A stretch of 64,000 bases of DNA from Lachnospiraceae bacterium (GTDB taxonomy: Bacteria > Bacillota > Clostridia > Lachnospirales > Lachnospiraceae). Below are positions 43,856-51,237 of the stretch, piece after piece (the stretch's first letter is position 1; each line of letters opens with the position of its first letter). The stretch lies in the NCBI GenBank assembly GCA_029100405.1, contig JAQXPG010000014.1, forward strand, positions 1 through 64,000, given 5' to 3'. A model generated the notes under the pieces. That model did no database searches. It worked only from the letters and a program-made list of their open reading frames with translations, and was not told the DNA's origin. Position numbers and translations under genes: made by a program.

Positions 43856-45253
43856 TTACTCCCGAAAGCCATCCTTAAGAATGCCCTGAACCTTGGACTC
43901 ATTATAAAAATGCAGGACTACTGCTCCAAGGAAGCAGAAGGCGATTGCGAAAAAGGCTGCAATTCGGTAGCCGAGTCCTGTAGCTACGCTGATGGTACCG
44001 AGAGAGGTGAATAAGAGAATGGACAGGGACTGACCCATCTTCATAGAGAAGGTACGGGCAGCGAAGAACATTCCGTCATGGTTCTCTCCGGTAACAATAT
44101 AATCGGATTTTGCAATATCTGCAACAATGGTCTGCGGAATAATTCCAAGGATTGCCATAGGGAAGGCTGCAACCAGTACAACCAGGACACCGCTTACGAT
44201 TCCGGGCACATGGAAGAGGCCGGACAGGCCGGTGATGAGGAAGACAAAGCACATGCCAAGGAAGGCGAAAACAACCATTTTCTTCTTGGCAACCTTCTGC
44301 ATGATGATATTGACCGGTACATAGCAGACCACCGAAAGGAAGGTCATTGCGATGTAGAGAAGGGAGCTGAAGCTCTCCGGCAGTTTCATAAGAACCGTTA
44401 CGTAGTGAAGAAGTCCGGTCTGGAACATGGTAATACCGATCCAATAGCAGATATCGGAAACGACGAAGATCCGGAATTCACGGTTGGAAAAACACTTACT
44501 CAGAGAACGGAAGGCATTGCCCTCGGTCGGATGGACTTCGACATAGTCCATTTCCTTAATGGTCAGGGTCGGAACCAGGCAGCAGACCATGGCAATCAGA
44601 GCCATGACAATGAAAACGATCCGCATCGCCCAGACTCTGCTTCCTACCATGGGTGTGATAGCGGACCAGATGGTCGGTGCCATATAGCCCAGAGCGGAAC
44701 CGAAAATAAAGGTAAAGGAAATCGCTGTCGAAATATTCGCCAGGGTCTTCTCATCTCTGGAAAGCTCGGCGATCAGGGCATTGTAAGGCGTGCAGTAAAT
44801 CGTCATGAAGAGATAGAACAAAAGCATCATGACAAGAACCCAGATTCCATTGATGATTCCGTTACTACCCAGCTTCGATGCAACCGGATTTCCGGGTGCC
44901 GGGCAAATATAGACCATGATGGTGATCAGTGCCAGAGGGATAGCGGCCTTCTTCATGAAAGGAATCCGGCGGCCCTTAGGGTTTTTGCTCTTGTCCGACA
45001 GGTTGCCGATCCAGGGGTCGGTGATGGCATCAAAGACACGTCCCAAGGCATAGATACCGCCGATCACGGTGAAAACGCCGAGGATCACACGTCCCTGAGG
45101 AATGAAGTAGAGCATTCCTTCGGAAACCGAGACTTGGTCCGGCTGATAAAAGGATTCAATAAAGTTGGTAAGAATGGCAGACATCAGGGACCAGCCCAGC
45201 TGTCCGATGGCAAAGAGCCAGATGATTTTTTTGGTGACAGGTTTCAGATTCAT
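43856..45253 (-). CDS. GPH-family sugar:cation symporter
   Basis: A 465-residue transporter with about twelve membrane segments. The N-terminal DAITDPWIGNLSDKSK and RRIPFMKKAAIPLAL segments match the GPH (MelB-like) family. Given the alpha-galactosidase next door, an alpha-galactoside such as melibiose is the likely substrate. The 5' leader holds an ATGGG/CCCAT hairpin 20-45 nt before the ATG of unknown role. Confidence 0.92.
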   Translation of the reverse strand: MNLKPVTKKIIWLFAIGQLGWSLMSAILTNFIESFYQPDQVSVSEGMLYFIPQGRVILGVFTVIGGIYALGRVFDAITDPWIGNLSDKSKNPKGRRIPFMKKAAIPLALITIMVYICPAPGNPVASKLGSNGIINGIWVLVMMLLFYLFMTIYCTPYNALIAELSRDEKTLANISTAISFTFIFGSALGYMAPTIWSAITPMVGSRVWAMRIVFIVMALIAMVCCLVPTLTIKEMDYVEVHPTEGNAFRSLSKCFSNREFRIFVVSDICYWIGITMFQTGLLHYVTVLMKLPESFSSLLYIAMTFLSVVCYVPVNIIMQKVAKKKMVVFAFLGMCFVFLITGLSGLFHVPGIVSGVLVVLVAAFPMAILGIIPQTIVADIAKSDYIVTGENHDGMFFAARTFSMKMGQSLSILLFTSLGTISVATGLGYRIAAFFAIAFCFLGAVVLHFYNESKVQGILKDGFRE

Positions 45254-45373
45254 ATTTCCCTCATTTCTAAATTAAAATGGGTTTTCTCCCATTTTCTTTT
45301 CTTTATTTAAACCGATCGCACTTGCATTATTTTCATACAAGGCAATTCCTTCAAATCGGTCTACATTTTACTA

Positions 45374-46852
45374 TTACTGCTTCGATTTTAAGCCCATAGC
45401 AAGTTTCACAACATTATAGGCGCCGTTATAGAGACCGATGGAATTGTTCAAACGGATAGCATCGCACATTTGTGCAAGCATATTGTCGTCCTGGAGGAAG
45501 ATATCCAGCATCTGCAGGGTATGAGGGATATCCCGACACTCCAGCGTTCCGTCTCCCATCTCAGAAGAATGGATGGCGCCCCACATCTCATGCTTTCCGA
45601 CCCGGCGGATGAAAAGCTTGGGAACCGGATAGAAAGCCAGCTCACTCGGCTTTGTCACCAGGACATCACAGCTTCTCATAAGAAGGTTTGTGATGTAGAC
45701 CGCTTCGAAGATGTCCTTATGATAAAAGGCATGGATGCCATCGACTTCGCCATCGATCGCATCTGCAGCAAAAGCGGAAGCTTTTTTAAAGTCTTCAAAG
45801 TGTTCGGTCGCCAGATCTTTCATCTCGGGCAGGGCCTTTACCATGTCCTCCCAGACATTTTTGTAATCGCCGACATTCACATAGAGGGCGGCCTTTTGGG
45901 TCCGGATCAGAGGCAGTAAGTACTTGATAATGGCTTCGAAGATCTCCTTCTGCGCTCCTGCTCCTCCGATGGTCAGAAGGAAGCGCATAGGCTTATTCTC
46001 TTTCTTTCTCGCCATACGTTTCTGACAATCCGAATCAATATTGGAAACCAGCTCATGATCAATATAATGCCCGGTGTAATACAGAGCATTGTTCGGCATG
46101 GGATGATTGACCTTGTCCTTCTGCATGCCATTTAAGATCTTATATCCCTGGTAAGAGTTCCTGGTTTGAATCGTATGAAGAGCTCCTTCTGCCAGATGCA
46201 GTGCCATGGGCCAGTTGTCGGGAATGGCATTGACCACATATTTCATATCTGCATGAATGGCAGCCTGGGCCGGCCAGACATGAGTTCCGATCAAGGGAAT
46301 GTCTTTGGGGATATTTCGGAAAACGGGAACCATGAGTTCCGCATTCTTCTGATCTGCCGCATTGTAAGACAGAGCGCGAAAGCCTTCATAATTCACGGGT
46401 TCCCAGACCAGCTTGTTAAAGAGGCCGATTTTCGACAGGCGGGATCCCAGGGAATAGAGATCGTTCTGATAGGAAATGACCTTGGTGCAGGTGGTCTCCG
46501 GGAAGGAATTTAAGTCCAGCCAGTATGGGGTATAGCCCAGGGCCTTGGCTGCCGATGCCATTGCCATACTGATCCGATAATGGCCGAATCCCATACGGAT
46601 ATTTCCGACAATGATTCCCTTCTCATGATCAAAAGTCTCCGGCGACGGACCATCCTCGATCCTGATATCCTGTACTCCGAGAGAATCTCCGATAACCGGA
46701 TTCTTCCGAACGATCACAGGATAGTTGGTCTGACTGTCATCCCCGAATTTTTTCATATACTTCTTTTTGGATTTTACCGCTTTCCGATAGATCTTATCCG
46801 AAAGCTGATTGCCAAAAATTACACGCGACTTCTCTTCCATTTTTCTACTCAA
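45374..46852 (-). CDS. Putative GT-B-fold glycosyltransferase-like protein
   Basis: A 492-residue protein without a clear named family for me; it resembles DUF6938-type proteins. The N-terminal third has GIIVGNIRMGFGHYRISMAM, recalling the GHG loop of MGDG-synthase/MurG-type GT-B enzymes, and the second half has LTIGGAGAQKEIFEAII and CDVLVTKPSELAFYP, which look like the nucleotide-binding half of GT-B transferases. No membrane segment. Start uncertain: TTG at 46852 has an AGGAAGG nearby; ATG at 46840 is the alternative. It lies between tetR and the transporter. Confidence 0.65.
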   Translation of the reverse strand: MSRKMEEKSRVIFGNQLSDKIYRKAVKSKKKYMKKFGDDSQTNYPVIVRKNPVIGDSLGVQDIRIEDGPSPETFDHEKGIIVGNIRMGFGHYRISMAMASAAKALGYTPYWLDLNSFPETTCTKVISYQNDLYSLGSRLSKIGLFNKLVWEPVNYEGFRALSYNAADQKNAELMVPVFRNIPKDIPLIGTHVWPAQAAIHADMKYVVNAIPDNWPMALHLAEGALHTIQTRNSYQGYKILNGMQKDKVNHPMPNNALYYTGHYIDHELVSNIDSDCQKRMARKKENKPMRFLLTIGGAGAQKEIFEAIIKYLLPLIRTQKAALYVNVGDYKNVWEDMVKALPEMKDLATEHFEDFKKASAFAADAIDGEVDGIHAFYHKDIFEAVYITNLLMRSCDVLVTKPSELAFYPVPKLFIRRVGKHEMWGAIHSSEMGDGTLECRDIPHTLQMLDIFLQDDNMLAQMCDAIRLNNSIGLYNGAYNVVKLAMGLKSKQ

Positions 46853-46867
46853 TTCCTTCCTACCGTA

Positions 46868-46933
46868 TTTATTTGAGGATTCCCCCGATTTTATTTCAGG
46901 ATTCCCCCAATTTTATTTCAGGATTCCCCCGAT
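46868..46933. repeat. 22-bp tandem repeat spanning the tetR stop codon
   Basis: Three units of TTTATTTCAGGATTCCCCCGAT. The third encodes the end of TetR (GILK) and its TAA; the first two repeat it downstream of the gene. Confidence 0.95.
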
Positions 46934-47497
46934 CATAAGTGACGTCAATTCGTCCAATGCATCCTTATAGTGAATGTGATTCTTTCTTAAGGTATCATCC
47001 GACAGGAAACGCTCTACCGAAGCTTCAAAAGTCAGCTGGAAAACAACCTTATTGACCGGCCGGAAAATCCCTTCTTCCACGCCCTGATCTACAAGAGATA
47101 AAGTGGTTTCCCAGTCGCTTTCCAGACGTTTCCGTAAATGTCCGGTGACTCTCGGATACTTATCCTGTAAAGCATAGATCGAGCCGAAATCAATATCGGA
47201 ATAGCTTACCGGCATCACACCCAAAACCTGACGAAGTTTCTCCTCCGTAGAGAGATCCGCTTTCTGCAGGATCTCATTTTCATCCTTCTTTACCGAGTCG
47301 AAGAAATAATCAACCATAGTATAAAGCAGGCTCTCCTTGTCCCGGAAAACGGTATAAATCGTCTTCTTGGACATACCGAGTTCCTTCGACAGGTCATTCA
47401 TTGTAAAACCAATGCCTTTTTTTCGGAATACCCGGATGGTGCCTTCCAGGATTCGAGCTTTGTTATATTCATCTTTGCCTGATAAAAATCCGCTCAT
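46913..47497 (-). CDS. TetR-family transcriptional regulator
   Basis: A 194-residue regulator with an N-terminal TetR helix-turn-helix (ARILEGTIRVFRKKGIGFTM, KELGMSKKTIYTVFRDKESL) and a helical ligand domain. It lies 60 bp upstream of the GT-B-like gene in the same direction and may control it. GGGAGG precedes the ATG. Its last codons and stop are part of a 22-bp repeat. Confidence 0.9.
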   Translation of the reverse strand: MSGFLSGKDEYNKARILEGTIRVFRKKGIGFTMNDLSKELGMSKKTIYTVFRDKESLLYTMVDYFFDSVKKDENEILQKADLSTEEKLRQVLGVMPVSYSDIDFGSIYALQDKYPRVTGHLRKRLESDWETTLSLVDQGVEEGIFRPVNKVVFQLTFEASVERFLSDDTLRKNHIHYKDALDELTSLMIGGILK

Positions 47498-47550
47498 TAA
47501 TACCTCCCATCTATTTCGATCCGATTATTGAGGATCCTACAATACAATTC

Positions 47551-47656
47551 TTGCGGCTTCGGCCTTAAGATCTTTGATGTTTCGACCTTTGGATGCTTGC
47601 GGCTTCGGCCTTTGGATTCATATGGTTTCGACCTTTGGATTCTTGCGGTTTCCTTT
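47551..47656. repeat. 23-bp tandem repeat, about 4.6 units
   Basis: Units with TTCGRCCTTTGGAT recur at exact 23-bp steps (TTCG/TTCC at 47558, 47581, 47604, 47627, 47650). It is in the tetR-pgeF spacer. Confidence 0.85.
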
Positions 47657-47770
47657 CTTTCCCTTACAGTCTGTAATTAAATGGATGTGTGTCGGAAACC
47701 AGTACATATATCCTTGGTTTCCATGATAGCATTCTGAATCAAGAGCTACAATATGGCGATTCATACAAGA

Positions 47771-47814
47771 ATACCCCCTGGTAATTTGTGTAAAATTACC
47801 AAGGGGTGATTTTC
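47771..47814. terminator. Hairpin, candidate terminator
   Basis: CCCCCTGGTAATTT pairs with AAATTACCAAGGGG with one mismatch. A short T-run follows only on the plus strand. It could end the pgeF transcript or be an orphan element. Confidence 0.5.
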
Positions 47815-47845
47815 TATCAGTATGAAAGGCAATCGTGGGCTGTCC

Positions 47846-48001
47846 GTGTGGAATTCAATGAGGCCTGCCTTTGTGGAATACAATGAAACCTGCCTGTGTG
47901 GCATTCAATGAGGCTTGCTTTTGTGGAATGCGATGAAGCCTGCCTTTTTGGAATTCAACGCAGCCTGCCTTTTTGGAATTCAATGAAGCCTGCCTGAGTG
48001 A
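47846..48001. repeat. 25-bp tandem repeat, about seven units
   Basis: Units around TGGAATTCAATGAAGCCTGCCT recur at exact 25-bp steps, with GG at 47850, 47875, 47900, 47925, 47950 and 47975 and a degenerate seventh at 48000. The array runs straight into the composite array. Confidence 0.95.
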
Positions 48002-48002
48002 A

Positions 48003-48306
48003 ATTCAATATAGAAAATCTTTTTAAAATCATGCGTGTTTCATATCGAAAAAAAGCCTTTTTCAGCCCCAAAAATTCGATATATGAAATCTTTTGCATTT
48101 CATGCTATAAAAATGCCCTAAAAACACGCATCATTTTCAAAAGATTTCATATATCGAATATTTGTCTTGAAAACGGCCTTAGGAGGCGCTAGAAAAGCGC
48201 ATCATTTTCAAAAAATTTCATATATCGAATATTTGTCTTGAAAACAGTCTCAGAAGGCGCTGGAAAAGCGCATTGTTTTCAAAAGATTTCATATATCGAA
48301 TATTTG
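48003..48306. repeat. Composite inverted/direct repeat array, locus 2
   Basis: The same motif and layout as at 7330-7629: inverted copies at about 48003 and 48074, direct copies at about 48123, 48196 and 48268. Steps are 71, 49, 73 and 72 bp. The motif core AAAGATTTCATATATCGAAT is identical in the best copies of both loci. The sequences between copies differ from those of locus 1 but are alike within this locus (CTTGAAAACGGCC/GGCGCT). No coding content. Confidence 0.9.
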
Positions 48307-48359
48307 TTTTAAAACGTGCTCGACATCATGCGAGGCCACTTGCAATCATTTCACAGGGG

Positions 48360-49184
48360 TCATAAGAGAGCAATCACTCCTGCCATATTGCCACGTTTTC
48401 CGCCGCTGGCACGATGGGAAAAGAGTTTATCTGCATGTTCTTTGGTGCAGAGTCCAAGAATATCAATATTGCAATCTCTGCAGCCCAGATCCAAAAGGGT
48501 GACCCTTACGGCCTCCCAAAGATTCAATTGATAATGTTTTCCATCCTCTGCCAAACGACCCGGGGTCAGGATCTTGTCAGATAAGGAAAACTCCTGCCGG
48601 AAGGCCTCTGCCACGTCTTCTGACACTTCATAGCAATTCGGACAGATGGATGGGCCGACAACAGCGATGACATCCGCCGGATCTGTAGCAAAATGCTCTT
48701 TCATCATCTGAAGGGCTCGCCCGGAGATTCTTCCCACGGTCCCCCTCCAGCCGGAATGAACGGCTGCAACAGCTCGATGTTTCGGATCATATAGAAGAAC
48801 CGGCTGACAGTCCGCAACAAAAACCGATAGCACCAGACCCGGCTGATTCGTCACAAGACCATCCACATCCCTATAGTCCCGGGGACGCGTCAGGCCCTTT
48901 CCGGCATCTTCCTTAGTCACCAGGCGGACATTCCTGGTATGAGTCTGGTCTGTCAGGACAAATCGTTCCGGTCCAAAACCGATGGTCTCTCCCAAACGGC
49001 GGAAGTTCTCCCGGACATTTTCCTCTTTGTCGCCACGGGTAAAGCTTAGATTTAAAGAGGACAGATATCCTTGACTGACCCCGCCTTCCCGGCTGGTAAA
49101 GCCGTGGACCAGGCCCGGCTCTGCCGAAAGAAGGGAACTCTGAATCAAGGGTACAGACCCTCTTCGATTGATTAAAACTGACAT
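48360..49184 (-). CDS. pgeF: Peptidoglycan editing factor PgeF / polyphenol oxidase family (YfiH)
   Basis: A roughly 274-residue member of the YfiH/DUF152 family. Metal-site motifs: HGFTSREGGVS, CQPVLLYD and AVHSGWRGTVGRI, plus CYEVSEDV. Family members have been reported as peptidoglycan quality-control enzymes and as purine nucleoside phosphorylase/adenosine deaminase-like enzymes. ATG 49184 is preferred over the TTG 60 nt upstream, although neither has a strong ribosome site. Confidence 0.88.
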   Translation of the reverse strand: MSVLINRRGSVPLIQSSLLSAEPGLVHGFTSREGGVSQGYLSSLNLSFTRGDKEENVRENFRRLGETIGFGPERFVLTDQTHTRNVRLVTKEDAGKGLTRPRDYRDVDGLVTNQPGLVLSVFVADCQPVLLYDPKHRAVAAVHSGWRGTVGRISGRALQMMKEHFATDPADVIAVVGPSICPNCYEVSEDVAEAFRQEFSLSDKILTPGRLAEDGKHYQLNLWEAVRVTLLDLGCRDCNIDILGLCTKEHADKLFSHRASGGKRGNMAGVIALL

Positions 49185-49274
49185 AACATGAAAACCAAGT
49201 CGAACAAACCGTTGGGATGTATCGATCCTAGGGTATTGAAACAATGGACAACGAACAATCTATCAATGTTTTTG

Positions 49275-49352
49275 GACAAAATCTATCAACCAAGCTTTGA
49301 CAGAATCCATCAACAAAGCATTGACAAAAATCCATCAACAAGCTTTGACAAA
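49275..49352. repeat. 24-bp tandem repeat downstream of galT
   Basis: Units of GACAAAATCCATCAACAAAGCTTT start at 49275, 49299 and 49323, with a partial at 49347, just after the galT stop. Confidence 0.9.
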
Positions 49353-49362
49353 TGTTCCCAGC

Positions 49363-50871
49363 TTACAGGCTGTCAATAAAGCGGTGGAAGGCTTTCTGTC
49401 CTTCTTCCGTGAATTTATAGACACCGGCATCTTCAAGAACCTGGCAGAAGACTTTACCGATCTCCTGCTCCAGGATCCGGTCTACATTTTCTTCTGTGAC
49501 CTGAATTCCCTTTGCCTTGTAGTCAGAAAGGAAGCTCTCGACCCAGTCTGCGTGCTTATCGATCCTCTCATTCTTACGAATGCCATCGATATCTCCACGG
49601 ACCACATAGGGTCTCATCTCTTCCATTTCCTTCTTCAGGCGGGAAGGCAGAACTGCCAAACCCATGACTTCGATCAGGCCGATATTTTCCTTCTTGATGT
49701 GATGAAGTTCCTGTCTCGGATGATAGAGTCCCATGGGGCGATCCTCTGTCGTCAGATTGTTCCGAAGAGCCAGATCCAGTTCGTACTTCCCGTCCCGCAT
49801 TCTGGCAATCGGAGTGATGGTATTGTGAGGCTCGCCATTGGTCTCGGCAAGGATCATAGCATCCTCATCCGTATAGGATCTCCAGGCCTTCAAGATGTGA
49901 TCGGCAAGTTCAATGACCCGATTATCATCCTTACCGTCCAGACGGATCACGGACAGGGGCCATTTGACAATGCCGGCCTCGACATCCTCAAAACCGGGCA
50001 CAGTGAACTTTTCTACAACCGGTGCCTTCTCCATGGCAAATGTATACCGTCCGCCCTGGAAGTGATCATGCGTCAGAATGGAGCCACCGACGATGGGAAG
50101 GTCTGCATTCGATCCCAAAAAGTAATGAGGGAACTGCTTTACAAAGTCAAAGAGCTTACGGAAAGTTGCCTTCTCGATCTTCATCGGAGTATGCTGACCG
50201 TTAAAGACGATGCAGTGCTCATTGAAATAAACATAAGGAGAATACTGGAAGCCCCAGCGGCTGTTATTGATAGTCAGAGGAATGATCCTGTGATTTTCTC
50301 TGGCCGGATGATCGACTCTGCCGGCATAGCCCTCGTTCTCCATGCAGAGCTGGCACTTGGGATAAGCGGAATTCTTAGCTTTCAGGGCAGCTGCAATGGC
50401 CTTGGGATCCTTCTCCGGTTTCGACAGGTTGATCGTGATATCCAATGTTCCATAATCGGTATCCACCTTCCAGCGGAGGTCCTTTTTCACGCGATCGGTC
50501 CGAATATAATTCGATGCCCGGGAGAGATCATAGAAATAATTGGTGGCATCTTCCGGCGACTTCTTGTATTCCTCGAAGAAACGGCGTTGAACTTCTGCCG
50601 GACGTGGGCAGAGACAGTTCATGATCTTGGTATCGAACAGATCCCGGTAAACAATGGAATCCTCAATGATATGACGCGCTACTGCTTCGTCCAGGAGGTC
50701 CTTTAAGACATCTGCCAGAACGATCGACTGAAGATCACAGTCCGGATCCGTATACTCATCCTCATGGAAGAGATCCAGAAGGAGATTTGTGGAATAGATC
50801 CGCTCGCATTCCGGTGTCAGACCGCTGTTGATACCATATTGAACCAGTTTCTTTATGCTTTCCTGTAACAT
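49363..50871 (-). CDS. galT: UDP-glucose--hexose-1-phosphate uridylyltransferase (class 2 GalT)
   Basis: Leloir-pathway enzyme exchanging UMP between UDP-glucose and galactose-1-phosphate. The 502-residue length and sequence (GGSILTHDHFQGGRYTF, with the HxH-type nucleophile region HDHFQGG) match the Firmicute GalT class. Galactokinase and epimerase are not in the window. It works downstream of the alpha-galactosidase genes at 41-45 kb. Three 63-bp repeats lie upstream and may hold control sites. Confidence 0.95.
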   Translation of the reverse strand: MLQESIKKLVQYGINSGLTPECERIYSTNLLLDLFHEDEYTDPDCDLQSIVLADVLKDLLDEAVARHIIEDSIVYRDLFDTKIMNCLCPRPAEVQRRFFEEYKKSPEDATNYFYDLSRASNYIRTDRVKKDLRWKVDTDYGTLDITINLSKPEKDPKAIAAALKAKNSAYPKCQLCMENEGYAGRVDHPARENHRIIPLTINNSRWGFQYSPYVYFNEHCIVFNGQHTPMKIEKATFRKLFDFVKQFPHYFLGSNADLPIVGGSILTHDHFQGGRYTFAMEKAPVVEKFTVPGFEDVEAGIVKWPLSVIRLDGKDDNRVIELADHILKAWRSYTDEDAMILAETNGEPHNTITPIARMRDGKYELDLALRNNLTTEDRPMGLYHPRQELHHIKKENIGLIEVMGLAVLPSRLKKEMEEMRPYVVRGDIDGIRKNERIDKHADWVESFLSDYKAKGIQVTEENVDRILEQEIGKVFCQVLEDAGVYKFTEEGQKAFHRFIDSL

Positions 50872-50933
50872 GTTTTCCCTCTTCTTACTACAGATTTCTC
50901 ATTACTCTGATGATCACAGTGCCAAGACCTGCC

Positions 50934-51085
50934 AAAGCATACTTGTATACGAATGGCAGCCCAAACAATATCATCCATACTTTAGGACTTCTCGCTAAAG
51001 CATACTTGTATACCAATGACAGCCCAAACAATATCATCCATACTTTAGGACTTCTCGCCAAAGCATACTTGTATACCAATGGCAA
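50934..51085. repeat. 63-bp tandem repeat upstream of galT, 2.4 units
   Basis: Units begin AAAGCATACTTGTATAC at 50934, 50997 and 51060 (last partial), with only a few substitutions. Each starts with the dyad ATAC-TT-GTAT. The repeat lies 63-215 bp upstream of the galT start. The rest of 50872-51237 holds nothing else recognisable; a 102-codon frame through it repeats the same 21 residues and is not accepted as a gene. Confidence 0.92.
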
Positions 51086-51237
51086 CTGAGCCTTTCTTAT
51101 CATAGCACAGACCCGACGGCAATTATGCGGTTGGATCTTGCAAAAACACGCATTTCCAAAAGAAGGCCGAACCTTTATCACAAGCTGCAGGGCCATACCG
51201 GTTTTCTTAACTTACGAACTCCCGCTCCTGTGATCGA

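Noticed and set aside
44078..45310. 410-codon plus-strand frame opposite the GPH transporter
   Set aside because: Antisense to a clear membrane transporter; His/Asp/Asn-rich product typical of a reversed hydrophobic gene.
47998..48192. 64-codon plus-strand frame in the composite array
   Set aside because: Runs through repeat sequence only, with no ribosome site.
48003..48306. CRISPR array at the second repeat locus
   Set aside because: Same reasons: similar fillers, mixed orientation, no cas genes.
49297..50706. 469-codon plus-strand frame opposite galT
   Set aside because: Antisense to galT; no domain recognised, starts inside the 24-bp repeat.
50888..51196. 102-codon minus-strand reading frame
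   Set aside because: It exists because the 63-bp repeat is a multiple of three and has no stop; no ribosome site, and the protein is the same 21 residues repeated.
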